DNA of 64,000 bases from Solimonas sp. K1W22B-7 (GTDB taxonomy: Bacteria > Pseudomonadota > Gammaproteobacteria > Nevskiales > Nevskiaceae): positions 372,001 to 436,000 of the forward strand of contig NZ_CP031704.1 of assembly GCF_003428335.1 (NCBI RefSeq). The letters are read 5' to 3'. The notes beneath the pieces were generated by a model. It saw nothing but the letters and a program-made list of their open reading frames with translations, did no database searches and was not told the origin of the DNA. The translations under genes and the position numbers were made by a program. This document shows, in pieces, positions 1 through 8,601 of the stretch. The first letter of the stretch is position 1, and every line of letters starts with the position of its first letter.

Positions 1-84
1 GCCCAGGCCAACGACGACATCCTTGAGGCCCGGGGCTTCCTTGTTGAGATTGACGTTACCACCCTTCTGCAAGCTGATAGCCAT
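1..84 (-). CDS. terD: TerD-family protein, N-terminal fragment (cut by window edge)
   Basis: Only the first 28 codons are in the window. They read MAISLQKGGNVNLNKEAP and continue into a GLG stretch, the usual opening of TerD/TerE/TerZ-type proteins, which bind calcium and are cytoplasmic or membrane-associated. An AGGAG ribosome binding site lies 7 bases before the ATG. It is the last visible gene of the minus-strand Ter locus, separated from the TerA-like gene by about 390 bases, so it may have its own promoter. Family assignment is firm; the exact paralogue cannot be told from the fragment. Confidence 0.85.
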   Translation of the reverse strand, partial: MAISLQKGGNVNLNKEAPGLKDVVVGLG

Positions 85-478
85 GATCCACTCCTGATAT
101 TTGATTTACCGATCCCTGCGGGATCTTCTTGCGCCGGACGGCCGCCGGTCCCCGTTTCGGGGGCGACGCGGCCAGGACCGCATGTGGTCCGGCAATCACA
201 TCACAACCACTCTCTGCACACCATCCGCATGGTCCCCCGAACAGGGGACACATGACGATCCGTCCTTTTTTCGCACGGGATCACGCATCCATTGTCAGGA
301 TGCCGTCCGCCGTTTCAAGCGCTTTCGCGGACAAAAAGCGGACCCAGTGCTCAAAATATTCCTGAAATATGATGCTTGTATGATCCGCGGCCTGAGGCGT
401 CACAGGCCCTGCATATAGGGGAGTATCCGGCCCCGATGCGCCTCCTTGGACAGGGGCGCTTTTGAAAAGTGCCCGAGC
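85..478. other. 394-base non-coding gap inside the Ter locus
   Basis: No convincing gene is present; the short open frames here lack family features. Read on the minus strand, the stop of the TerA-like gene is followed closely by a hairpin-like sequence (453-474). An A/T-rich patch around 345-375 could hold a promoter for the downstream terD. No consensus sigma-70 pair is clear enough to claim. Confidence 0.4.
453..474 (-). terminator. possible hairpin after the TerA-like gene
   Basis: On the minus strand a GGGC...CTTTT/AAAAG...GCCC stem with one mismatch starts just downstream of the TerA-like stop codon at 479. There is no downstream U tract, so intrinsic termination is uncertain. It may only be an mRNA 3' end stem-loop. 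Confidence 0.3.
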
Positions 479-1681
479 CTACTTCGAGCCCGCCTTCCAG
501 CGGAAGCCGAAGCCGTAGGCCTGGTCCATCTGCGGATGGGCCTGGAAATATTCCACCAGCTTGCTGGCACGGATGCTGCCGCGATCGTTCTCCAGCATGG
601 CGATGGCGCACATGCCTTCCGACGAGCCCTGCGATTCCATGTGCGTGACCAGTTCCGGCTGGCCCGGAATGCGGATCGTCACCACGCCGTTGGCCTGCGC
701 CCAGTTGGGCACGCCCTCGTAGATGAAGGCGAAGATCAGCGCGCGGCGGAAATCCTTCCAGTGCGAGCCGTTGATGCGCAGGTTCTCGCCGGTGGTGGAG
801 GCGCCCGTGCGGTCGTCGCCCATCAGCTGCGCCCAGGGCGGCTGGTTGAAGCTGCCGAAGTTGCCGCCCAGTGCCTGCACCACGGTCTTGCTGCCGTCGG
901 CCAGTTCCAGCATGCAGCCCAGGTCCAGGTCGATGCCGCCCGAGCCGCGCGACAGCCAGCCGCCCTTCTTGTTGCCCTTGTCCCAGTTGAGGTTGATCAG
1001 GATCTCGCCGAAGTCGCCGCCGGGCTTGTCCAGCGACACCGGCTTGCGCTTCTCCAGCGTGATCTTGGTGAGGCTCACCGGCGCGGCGGCGGGCCGCGGC
1101 GGCTCCGGCGGCGGGGGAGGAGGGGGCGACGGCGCCGCGGCCGGCGCAGGCGCCTGGTCCGGGTCGTCCTTGATCGTCACGCCGAAGTGGCCGGCGAGCG
1201 GCCCGAGGCCGCCATTGAAACCCTGGCCGATGGCGCGGAATTTCCAGGCGCCGTTGCGCAGGTAGCACTCGCCGAGGATCACCGCGGTCTCGGCCATGCC
1301 GGTGGTGGCCAGCGTGAAGCGCAGCGGCGACTCGCCGCCGCTCACGTCCAGCGTCACCGCTTCGAGCTGGCCGAAGCGCTGGCCGCGCTTCACGCCCTGG
1401 TCGATGGTCAGGCAGAAGGCGATGCGCTCGATGCCGGCCGGCAGCCGCGACAGCTCCACCGAGAACTCGCGCTGCTCCGGCGCCAGGCGCGCGGCATCGC
1501 CGGCCACGCTGGGCTGGCCGTAGAACAGGAAACCCTCGTCGCCGGTGACCTTGCCGGACTCGGTGAGCAGGTAGGCGCTGGCGTCCAGCACCAGCGGCGT
1601 GGAGCCCGGGGCCTGGGTGATGCGCAGCGTCAGTCGGGTGGCGCCGAGCGCCGCGTTCTGTCCGGCTTGCAGTTCGATCAT
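479..1681 (-). CDS. terA: TerA-like protein with two TerD-fold domains
   Basis: The 400-residue product has a TerD-like N-terminal half (about 1-180), a Pro/Ala-rich linker (about 184-215) and a second TerD-fold half with a GGIDLDLG segment and GDDRTGAS, the Ca-binding style motif of the family. The two-domain layout and C-terminal sequence match TerA of ter operons, where TerA works with TerD paralogues in a stress complex near the membrane. It starts at an ATG and is followed by terD. Upstream, 31 bases away, is the kinase gene of the locus. No signal peptide is seen, so a cytosolic role is expected. A phenotype such as tellurite resistance cannot be inferred. Confidence 0.8.
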   Translation of the reverse strand: MIELQAGQNAALGATRLTLRITQAPGSTPLVLDASAYLLTESGKVTGDEGFLFYGQPSVAGDAARLAPEQREFSVELSRLPAGIERIAFCLTIDQGVKRGQRFGQLEAVTLDVSGGESPLRFTLATTGMAETAVILGECYLRNGAWKFRAIGQGFNGGLGPLAGHFGVTIKDDPDQAPAPAAAPSPPPPPPPEPPRPAAAPVSLTKITLEKRKPVSLDKPGGDFGEILINLNWDKGNKKGGWLSRGSGGIDLDLGCMLELADGSKTVVQALGGNFGSFNQPPWAQLMGDDRTGASTTGENLRINGSHWKDFRRALIFAFIYEGVPNWAQANGVVTIRIPGQPELVTHMESQGSSEGMCAIAMLENDRGSIRASKLVEYFQAHPQMDQAYGFGFRWKAGSK

Positions 1682-1712
1682 GGGCAGTCTTCGTGTGGGT
1701 GCGTGTGGACGA

Positions 1713-3230
1713 TCAGCGGCAGTCGACCAGCTGCACGTGCAGCAGGCGGCCGCCTTCGGCGCGGGACAGCAGCAGCTTCATGTCTTCCTTCAGTTCCACC
1801 TTCTCGCCCACCGGCACCGGCAGGTTGTCGGTGGCGTCGAACAGCTCCGGCATGCGCTCGTTGACCAGGTACCAGCGGTCCTGGTGGAACACGAAGTAGC
1901 CGGCGCGCTGGCGCTGGTCCTGCGTGAGTTTTTCGTTGGGCGCGATGTTGCGGCTGACGTGCCAGGAGAACAGCGACTGGTTGGTGTAGACCATCAGGCG
2001 GTGGTTCTCGGGGCGGAACTGGCCGGGCTTGTGCGTGGAGTAGTACAGGTTCAGCACCGGCAGCACGCCCTTGAACGGCGTGCCGCAGAACGGGCAGCGC
2101 GGCTTGCTGCTGTTGTCGAACACGTACCAGCCCTGCTCGCAGGACGTGTTGACGCAGGGCTGCAGCAGGTCGACCGTGCGGACCAGTGCGTTCTCCCAGT
2201 CGCTGGCGCCGGGGCGCATCGCCGGGTTCTTCAGGCCTGCGCCGAAGGCGCGCAGGAACAGCGGCGCGAGGTAGGGGCCGGTCAGTGTGTAGGGCCGCTG
2301 CTGGGTGTCGGCCCAGGGCAGTTCGCTGGGGCGCACCTGGCCGACCTTGATGCGGTTGGACAGGTCCGCCGGGTCTTCCACGAACAGGGCGTGCGCGCCC
2401 ATGCCGAGCTCCTCGTCGCGCGTCGGATCGGTGTCGTGCACCTTGCCGCCGCGCAGCGGGTGGCGGTACAGCAGGTACATGTAGATCAGCACCGCCAGCG
2501 CGTGGCAGTCGGTGACGATGCTCGGCAGCTTGCGCTGGGGATCGCGCTTGTCGAGCTTGGCGCTGGCCACCACCTCGGGGGCGATGAAGTCGGGCGTGCC
2601 GACCACGTCGGGCGGGAACTTGCCCGGCACCACCAGGCCGTCGACGTCGATGATGCAGGCGTTGCCGCCCTTGGGATCGACCAGCACGTTCTTGTACGAC
2701 AGGTCGGAATGCGCCAGGCCGGCCATGTGCATGCGCCGCACCGCGCGGCTGATCAGCAGGCAGACACGCAGGTAGTTGGCCCAGGTGCCCAGTTCCTTGG
2801 GATCGAGGAACTTGTTGCGGTTGTTGGCGGAGGCGAACCACTTGCCTTCCTTCTCGCGGCCGCGGATGCCCAGCGTGTCGCCGTTCTTGGAGCCGTGCTC
2901 GAAGAAGAAGTGCTTGGCGTAGACCGGCGCGGTGATGCCGAAGCGGCCGTTCCATTCCAGCGTGCGCTCGGGCCAGCAGTAGACGTTCTTCCAGTAGTCG
3001 CCGCCGGCCTGCTGGAAGATGCCGTCGCGAAAGCGGCCGACGATGTTGCTCAGGCGGTCGCGGCCGTTGGCGTCCACCGGGTCGCGGAAGAACAGCACGA
3101 CGTAGCTGCGGTCGGGGCTGAAATAGCAGTCCTTGAGGCCGCCGGAGCCCTTGACCTCGTCGAGGAACTCGACGGTGCTGCCGTCGTGGGCGGTGAGGCG
3201 GATGACCTTGGGCGGGTTGCGTAAGCTCAT
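1713..3230 (-). CDS. protein kinase-like protein with zinc ribbon (Ter triad kinase)
   Basis: 505 residues starting at the ATG that overlaps the PP2C stop as ATGA, which implies translational coupling. Residues 174-181 read HSDLSYKN, the HxDxxxxN catalytic loop. Residues 195-198 are DVDG, where most kinases have DFG. A glycine-rich GSGGLKD near residue 28 may be the nucleotide loop. Four cysteines at 359, 364, 379 and 382 form a likely zinc ribbon. The last 120 residues look beta-rich and may be an FHA-like domain; that part is inference. Together with the PP2C phosphatase and the vWA-zinc-ribbon protein just upstream it matches the TerY-P triad proposed from comparative genomics of Ter systems. 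Substrates are unknown. The much longer open frame reaching back to 4172 is a shadow of the phosphatase. Confidence 0.82.
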   Translation of the reverse strand: MSLRNPPKVIRLTAHDGSTVEFLDEVKGSGGLKDCYFSPDRSYVVLFFRDPVDANGRDRLSNIVGRFRDGIFQQAGGDYWKNVYCWPERTLEWNGRFGITAPVYAKHFFFEHGSKNGDTLGIRGREKEGKWFASANNRNKFLDPKELGTWANYLRVCLLISRAVRRMHMAGLAHSDLSYKNVLVDPKGGNACIIDVDGLVVPGKFPPDVVGTPDFIAPEVVASAKLDKRDPQRKLPSIVTDCHALAVLIYMYLLYRHPLRGGKVHDTDPTRDEELGMGAHALFVEDPADLSNRIKVGQVRPSELPWADTQQRPYTLTGPYLAPLFLRAFGAGLKNPAMRPGASDWENALVRTVDLLQPCVNTSCEQGWYVFDNSSKPRCPFCGTPFKGVLPVLNLYYSTHKPGQFRPENHRLMVYTNQSLFSWHVSRNIAPNEKLTQDQRQRAGYFVFHQDRWYLVNERMPELFDATDNLPVPVGEKVELKEDMKLLLSRAEGGRLLHVQLVDCR

Positions 3231-4927
3231 GGGGTTCTGAAGACCAGGGCCAGCGTGCGGTCGTCGTGTTCGCCTTGCGACCAGAAGTCGAGGTAGCGGG
3301 TCAGCTCCTCGGGCAGGGCGGCGTTGTCCGGTGCCGGGTTCACCGGGCCGGCCAGCACATCCTTCCACCATTCCTGCCAGCGGACGGGGTTCTTGAGGGC
3401 GTTGTCGGTGCCGAACTTGGGGTCGGACACGCCGTCGCTCATCAGCGCCAGGATCGAGCCGGGACCGCCCCAGGCACAGCGCACGCGGCGGTCGATCTGC
3501 GGCCAGGGATCGGGTGCGGGGAATTCGCCGGACTGCAGGAAGCGCGTCTGGCCGGAGTACTCGCCGCTGTCGGCGTCGCCCAGCAGGTTGACGTCGGGCT
3601 GCTGCGGGTCGAACAGCGCCGCGGCACCGTCGCCGATCCAGTAGGCCGCCACGAAGAAGCCGTCGCCGTAGGGACGCACCGCCGCCACCAGCAGGGTGGC
3701 CGACAGGTCTTTCTCCTGCGCGCCGAGCGCCTGGGCTTCCTCGCGGATGGCCTTGCAGGCGGTGAACGCGGCGGAACCCAGCGGCTGCCGGCAATGCTGG
3801 CGCAGGCTTTCCATCACCTCGGGCCTGGCCACTTGCTCCGCCAGCGTGGCCAGCGGCAGCAGGGCGTCGAGCTGCTCGTCGAGCGCGGCGATCGACGCCT
3901 GCAGGCTTTCGCAGCTGATGCGGCAGGCGATGTCCGAGCCGCGGCGCGACAGCCTGGCCGAGCCGGCGCCGTCGGAGACCGCCACCAGGGTCCAGCCGCC
4001 GCTGCGGTCGTGGTCCAGGTGGAAGTCGTCCTCGCGGAAGCTGCCGCTGTTGGCATGCGAGCGGCCGCGCACGCTGGCCGCGACGGTGCGCAGCCCCTTG
4101 CCGGGCAGCTCGGCACTGCGCCGGTGCTCCTTGCGGAAGGGCAGGTCGGCGTCCGGTTCCAGCTGTTTCCACAGCGAGCGCGGATCGGGGTTGATCAGCA
4201 GGTCGACGCGCAGCACCGCCGGCGACGGCGTGCCATCGGCCAGGCTCACCAGGCGGCCCTGGAACTGGTGCTCCCGGGTCAGGCCCGGCTCGGCCTGCGG
4301 CACGCCGCTGAGGCGTCCGGTGGCCGCGTCGAACACCAGGCCGGAGTCGGCCGGCACCTCGAGCGAGCCGACGCGAAAGGCCGCCAGCGGCGCCGACTTC
4401 GCCAGGTCGACATGGACGGTGTAGTGCTGGCCGGCGGTGCCGTTGGGCAGGCGCACGACGGTCCTGGGCGCGGGCGGAACAGGTTTCACGGGAATCTCCG
4501 GCGCCGGGCTGGCGACCGCCGCGGCGGCAGCCGCCGGCGGTGGCGTGGGGGGTGTCGTCGCGGCGCTCGCGGGTGCTGCTGCCGGCGCTGCCGGGGCGGC
4601 CAGCGGCGCCTGTCCGGCGACGTCGCGGTAGCTGTTGACCTGCGCGCTGGTGGTGGTCGCGCCGGCCGCTGCAGCGGCGGGTGTAGGCACGGGAGCCGCG
4701 GCAGGGACCAGCGTGATGGCTTCCTGCGGCGCGGGCGGCAGCAGCTGGCGCGCGCTGGCCAGGACGGCGTCGAGCAGCTGGGTCACCGGCGCCTGCTGCG
4801 AAATCTCGCGCAGCTGCTCCGCGCCCAGGTTGATGCCCTGCGTGCGCAGGTGCTTCTGTAGAAAGGCAAGCAGCGCGCTTTCGGCGTCGGGACTGAGCTG
4901 GCGTGTCTGGGCCGGCAGCGCGGGCAC
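3227..4927 (-). CDS. PP2C-type protein phosphatase with Ig-like domain (Ter triad)
   Basis: Start chosen as GTG at 4927, three bases after the vWA stop and preceded by GCGAGG. An earlier in-frame start would run deep into the vWA gene. The 566-residue product has a helical N-terminal part, a long Ala/Pro-rich linker (about 75-155), a putative Ig-like domain (about 155-247, with the GLVFDAATGRLSG signature) and a PP2C domain from about 281. SDGAGSA at 318-324 carries the metal-binding Asp, and DDRTLALVF near the end gives the last metal ligands. It should dephosphorylate targets of the adjacent kinase. An Ig-like module on a protein without a signal peptide is unusual and may mediate docking. 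Function in the triad is inferred from context. Confidence 0.82.
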   Translation of the reverse strand: MPALPAQTRQLSPDAESALLAFLQKHLRTQGINLGAEQLREISQQAPVTQLLDAVLASARQLLPPAPQEAITLVPAAAPVPTPAAAAAGATTTSAQVNSYRDVAGQAPLAAPAAPAAAPASAATTPPTPPPAAAAAAVASPAPEIPVKPVPPAPRTVVRLPNGTAGQHYTVHVDLAKSAPLAAFRVGSLEVPADSGLVFDAATGRLSGVPQAEPGLTREHQFQGRLVSLADGTPSPAVLRVDLLINPDPRSLWKQLEPDADLPFRKEHRRSAELPGKGLRTVAASVRGRSHANSGSFREDDFHLDHDRSGGWTLVAVSDGAGSARLSRRGSDIACRISCESLQASIAALDEQLDALLPLATLAEQVARPEVMESLRQHCRQPLGSAAFTACKAIREEAQALGAQEKDLSATLLVAAVRPYGDGFFVAAYWIGDGAAALFDPQQPDVNLLGDADSGEYSGQTRFLQSGEFPAPDPWPQIDRRVRCAWGGPGSILALMSDGVSDPKFGTDNALKNPVRWQEWWKDVLAGPVNPAPDNAALPEELTRYLDFWSQGEHDDRTLALVFRTP

Positions 4928-4929
4928 GA

Positions 4930-5988
4930 TCAGCCTCGCGCGCGCGTCAGGTCGACGCCCGGGTCGCCTTCCTTGCCGCGCGAGAACTGCGCGGTCTGGC
5001 GGCACCAGGGGCAGGTCTGCTCACCCGGGCCGGAAATGCAGAAGGTGTTGCCGCAGTCGCACATGGCGAACCCCACCGGGTTGCCGCAATGCGGGCAGCT
5101 GGGGAAGCCGTGCAGCTGGTTGGAGTCCACCGTCGCCACGTTGGGCTGGTCGGCGCTCATCTCGAAGTAGCTGTTCTTCACCGGGTAGCAGCCGACCAGC
5201 ACGTACATCAGGCTGTCGAAGCTGGTCTGCCCGGCGTTGATGCGCGCGGTGCGCGGCTCGAACCTCACCAGGTAGGGCAGCTGGGTCTTCTGGCACTTGG
5301 AGACGAAGAAGGCATTGCTGTCGTCGACGCGGTCCAGCGGCTTGTCCAGGTTGAGGCGCGTGAGGATGGACTTGTCCAGCTCCGGCAGCTTCTCTTCCTT
5401 GCTGATGTCGCCGACGCTGCGGCTGCGCGCCTGCACCGACTGCGTGACCCACTGGATGAACTTGGCGAAGTTGGCGTCGGTGTTCTCCTCCAGCGTCAGC
5501 ACGTTGCCGGCATCGGTGAGCTGGCTGAGCACCGACAGGTCGGCCGAGTGGCCGATGGAGATCGCCACCAGCGAGACGCTGCCGGCGTAGCGCGTGCGCC
5601 AGCGCTCCACGGCCTTGGCGACGTCGTCGGTGGGCTTGCCATCGGTGATCAGAAAGACGATCGGCTTCCAGTCGCCCTTGCGGTCCGGCGTGCTGCGCAC
5701 CACCGAGCGGTCGATCTCGTCCATCAGGAAGCTCAGCGCCTTGCCCAGCGAGGTGCCGCCGCCCACCGGCAGGCTCGGCGGCACGAAGCTCGCCACCTCG
5801 GTCAGCGGCGCCAGCTGGCGCACCTGCCCGGCGAAGGCGATGACGGAGATCCAGACGGTTTCCAGCGCATGCGGATCGGTGCGCAGGGTCTTGATCACCG
5901 CGCCCATGCCGTCCTCCAGCCGGTACAGGGCTTCGCCGGCCATGGATTCGGAAACGTCGAGCAGGAAATAGATCGGCAGTCTGCGCAT
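4930..5988 (-). CDS. TerY-like vWA protein with C-terminal zinc ribbon
   Basis: 352 residues from an ATG with GGAG six bases upstream. The vWA domain fills about 1-200 and keeps the MIDAS residues: DVSES (DxSxS) near residue 11, GGTSLG and ITDGKPTDD. The C-terminal third carries CPHC, CDCGNTFC and CPWC pairs, enough for one or two zinc sites. The protein probably acts as a metal-dependent scaffold joining the kinase and phosphatase, whose genes follow directly. No signal peptide is present. It is clearly related to the two shorter vWA proteins upstream but is the only one of the three with the zinc module, which fits the TerY-P triad arrangement. Confidence 0.85.
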   Translation of the reverse strand: MRRLPIYFLLDVSESMAGEALYRLEDGMGAVIKTLRTDPHALETVWISVIAFAGQVRQLAPLTEVASFVPPSLPVGGGTSLGKALSFLMDEIDRSVVRSTPDRKGDWKPIVFLITDGKPTDDVAKAVERWRTRYAGSVSLVAISIGHSADLSVLSQLTDAGNVLTLEENTDANFAKFIQWVTQSVQARSRSVGDISKEEKLPELDKSILTRLNLDKPLDRVDDSNAFFVSKCQKTQLPYLVRFEPRTARINAGQTSFDSLMYVLVGCYPVKNSYFEMSADQPNVATVDSNQLHGFPSCPHCGNPVGFAMCDCGNTFCISGPGEQTCPWCRQTAQFSRGKEGDPGVDLTRARG

Positions 5989-6010
5989 CGCTTGCTCCGG
6001 GGCGCGGGTT

Positions 6011-6646
6011 TCAGATCACCAGCAGGATTTCAGCCGGCGGCGGCGGCAGTGCGCTGGCGCCCTCGGTGCCCTGGCTGCGGCTGCCGCTGCTGACCGCGGC
6101 CGACACCCACTTGAAGAAGCTGGTGAAGGAGGCGCTGTCCATGGTGTCGAGGCTGAACACGCGGTCGGTCAGCTGCAGCAGGTATTCCTGCTTGGCCTTG
6201 GGGCCGGCGGCGCAGCCGATGATGTTGCCGAACGGCCGGCGCTTGATCTGCACCAGCTGCTCCTCGAACACCTGCAGGTCGGTAGGGCTGCCGTCGGTCA
6301 TCACGAACAGCAGCGGCGCCCAGTCGCCCTTCTCGTCGGAACTGCTGCGGCGCAGCTCGCGGTCGATCTGCTCGCACAGGGTTTCCAGGGCCTTGCCGAG
6401 GAAGGTGGGTCCCGACTCCGGCGTGGTGATCTGCGGCAGGTGCAGCTGGTCCAGCGGCGTCAGCGGCACCACCACCTTGACGTCGGCGTCGAAGGTCATG
6501 ATGCAGACGTGGACGGTCTCCAGCGCGGAGGGGTCCTGGCGCAGCGACGCCACCAGCGCCTGCAGGCCGACGTTGACCGCGGCGATGGGTTCGCCGCGCA
6601 TGGAGCCCGAGGTGTCGAGCAGCAGGTAGACCGGCAGACGGCGCAT
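6011..6646 (-). CDS. terY: TerY-type vWA domain protein
   Basis: 211 residues, essentially one vWA domain. MIDAS residues are intact: DTSGS near the start, a conserved Thr in GPTFLG, and MTDGSPTD. The ATG at 6646 gives the same MRRLPVY opening as the zinc-ribbon paralogue. Eight bases upstream lies a TGA that would be the stop of the preceding terD after restoring one base. The C-terminus ends in a short PPPP-containing tail, also seen in the other vWA copy at 7317-7958. TerY proteins are cytosolic, metal-dependent interaction modules of Ter stress systems. Confidence 0.85.
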   Translation of the reverse strand: MRRLPVYLLLDTSGSMRGEPIAAVNVGLQALVASLRQDPSALETVHVCIMTFDADVKVVVPLTPLDQLHLPQITTPESGPTFLGKALETLCEQIDRELRRSSSDEKGDWAPLLFVMTDGSPTDLQVFEEQLVQIKRRPFGNIIGCAAGPKAKQEYLLQLTDRVFSLDTMDSASFTSFFKWVSAAVSSGSRSQGTEGASALPPPPAEILLVI

Positions 6647-6654
6647 GATGTTTC

Positions 6655-7286
6655 TCAGGCGGAGGGGGGAGGTACTGGTCGCGCAGGATCGGCACGAAGG
6701 AATCGGCGCGGTAGGGCTGCAGCAGCGCCTTGAACTCCCAGCCAGAGGCGTTGCGGTTGAGTTCGGCGAACACCAGCGAGCACATGTTGGCGGTTTCCGG
6801 GCTGGCCGACAGGTCGGCCCGCGCCATCTCCTTGCCGCGCGCGTCGACCGCGCGGATGAAGGCATTGCTCACCTTGCCGAAGTGCTGCTGCTTCTGCTCG
6901 CCCTGGTAGATGCAGACCAGGAAGACGATCTTGGTGATCTCGTCCGGCATGGTGTTGAGGCGGGCGATGATCTGCTCGTCGTCGCCGTCACCGGCGCCGG
7001 TGCGGTTGTCGCCGGTGAGCCAGATCTGGCCGGAGGGGTGCTTCTGGTTGTTGAAGAACACCACGTCGCCGCCGACCAGCTTCTCGCCGAGGCGGTGCAC
7101 CTTGCCGTCGGCCTGGCAGAGGAAGGCGATGGCGTCCAGATCGTAGTCCTCCTGCTTGGCGAACAGGCCGCCGAGCAGGCCCTTGGGCTTTGCGATGTCC
7201 CAGCCCAGGCCCAGGGTGACCTGCGACAGGTCATGCTCGGACTTGGCCAGGTTGATGCCTTGACCCTTCTTCAGATTGATGCCCAC
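6655..7286 (-). CDS. terD: TerD-family protein, probable one-base frameshift at its 3' end
   Basis: Starts at GTG 7286 with GGAG upstream (the opening reads M-G-I-N-L-K-K-G). The product has the TerD hallmarks: a GLGWD stretch, DYDLDAIAF, and the acidic Ca-binding loop GDNRTGAGDGDDE. Homology runs to PILRDQYLPP. As written the frame then has no stop and continues to 6030 right through the vWA gene in another frame, which is implausible. One extra base in the six-G run at 6664-6669 (plus strand) gives the ending QYLPPSA and a TGA at 6655-6657, eight bases before the vWA start, for a 210-residue protein. The coordinates given assume that correction. Confidence 0.78.
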
Positions 7287-7316
7287 GCGAATCTCCGACG
7301 GTTGGTTGGACAGCGG

Positions 7317-7958
7317 TCAGACGACGAGGTTGATTTCCTTGGGCGGCGGCGGCAGGTCGTTGAGGCCGATGACCTCCTTGCCCGCCTGCTCCACCTTCTG
7401 GCTGCCGGTCGAGATCGACGCCGACACCCACTTGAAGAACGCCTTGATGGTGGCGGTGTCCGCCGTGTCGAGCTTGACCACGATCTCGGTGATGTCCTTG
7501 AGCAGGGTCTCGTCGGCCTGGTGGCCGGCGGCGCAGGCGATGATGGCACCGGTCTTGCGCGTCTTGAGCTCGGCCAGGCCCGCCTTCCAGTCGTCGGTGG
7601 GGACGCCGTCGGTCATCAGGAACACCAGCGGCTTCCAGTCGCCCTTGGTGTCGGCGGTGGTCTTGCCCACTTCCTGGTCGATGCGCGTGGCCAGCAGGCG
7701 CAGCGCCTCGCCGAGGCTGGTGGAGCCGCTGGCGACCAGCGCCGGCGGCTGGAACATCGCCAGTTCGGTCAGCGGTACCAGCACGGTGGCGGTGGCGCCG
7801 AAGCCGATCACCGACAGGTGCGCAGTCTCGAGGGCATAGGGATCCTGGCGCAGGGTCGACACCAGCAGCTGGACGCCGTTCTTCACCGCCTCGATGGGTT
7901 CACCCATCATGGAGCCGGAGGTATCGAGAACGAGGTAAACGGGTAGTTTGCGGGCCAC
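7317..7958 (-). CDS. terY: TerY-type vWA domain protein
   Basis: 213 residues from a GTG at 7958 with AGGAG six bases upstream. The vWA MIDAS set is complete: DTSGS near residue 11, SGSTSLG, and MTDGVPTDD. It is strongly similar to the vWA protein at 6011-6646, including the proline-rich tail, so the two probably arose by local duplication. It sits between two terD copies, an alternation of TerD and TerY genes that suggests paired partners. No enzymatic activity is expected from this fold; it most likely binds protein partners through a metal. Confidence 0.85.
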   Translation of the reverse strand: MARKLPVYLVLDTSGSMMGEPIEAVKNGVQLLVSTLRQDPYALETAHLSVIGFGATATVLVPLTELAMFQPPALVASGSTSLGEALRLLATRIDQEVGKTTADTKGDWKPLVFLMTDGVPTDDWKAGLAELKTRKTGAIIACAAGHQADETLLKDITEIVVKLDTADTATIKAFFKWVSASISTGSQKVEQAGKEVIGLNDLPPPPKEINLVV

Positions 7959-7990
7959 GGCTGCTCCTGAGGCTAGATGAGTTTTCTGTA

Positions 7991-8542
7991 CTACTGGTAG
8001 CGGTTGACCAGTTCCTCCAGGCCACCGCGATATCCCTTGCCCAGCGCTTCGAAGCGCCAGCTGCCGTCACGGCGATAGAGACGGCCCAGTTCCACGGCCG
8101 TCTCCACGCTGAAATCCTCGTCGAGTTCGTACTTGGCGAATTCGGCGCCGCTGTCGAGGTCGTACAGGCGCACGAAGGACTGCCGCACCTGGCCGAAATT
8201 CTGCCGCCGCGTCGCCGCGTCGTGGATCGACACGCAGAACAGGATTTCCTGCACCCGCGCATCGACCATCGACAGGTCCACGCTCAGCGTCTCGTTGTCG
8301 CTGTTGCCGCCGCCGCGCTGGTCGTCGCCGCTGGACTTCACCGCCGTGTCCGGCGAGGCGAGGTTGTTGTAATAGACAAAGAACTCGTCCGCCGGCAGCT
8401 TCTGGTTGGCGCCGAGCATGAACGCCGTGGCGTCCAGGTCGTAGTCGGTGCCCTGGGTGGTATTGGCCTGCCAGCCCAGGCCCACGCCTACGCGCACCAG
8501 CGAAACGTTGACCCTTTGTCCCTTCTGCAGATTGATCGCCAT
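7991..8542 (-). CDS. terD: TerD-family protein
   Basis: 183 residues starting at ATG 8542 with the typical MAINLQKGQ opening. An upstream extension to 8662 is open but lacks family similarity. It contains GLGWQ, DYDLDATAF and GDDQRGGGNSDNE, the calcium-binding type acidic segments of the TerD fold. The length is standard for the family. It is the second or third gene of the minus-strand Ter run, just after the DUF475 membrane protein. Role is inferred from the family: cytosolic stress-response complexes that associate with TerC-like membrane proteins. Confidence 0.88.
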   Translation of the reverse strand: MAINLQKGQRVNVSLVRVGVGLGWQANTTQGTDYDLDATAFMLGANQKLPADEFFVYYNNLASPDTAVKSSGDDQRGGGNSDNETLSVDLSMVDARVQEILFCVSIHDAATRRQNFGQVRQSFVRLYDLDSGAEFAKYELDEDFSVETAVELGRLYRRDGSWRFEALGKGYRGGLEELVNRYQ

Positions 8543-8601
8543 GCCTGCGCTCTCGCGGTTCGATGGTTTTTGCCAATGTTGACTTGAGGAGTGCCCGCCG
8601 C

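Noticed and set aside
1599-4861. Long plus-strand frames opposite the kinase and phosphatase genes
   Set aside because: Composition is that of antisense high-GC frames; the minus-strand genes have clear catalytic motifs.
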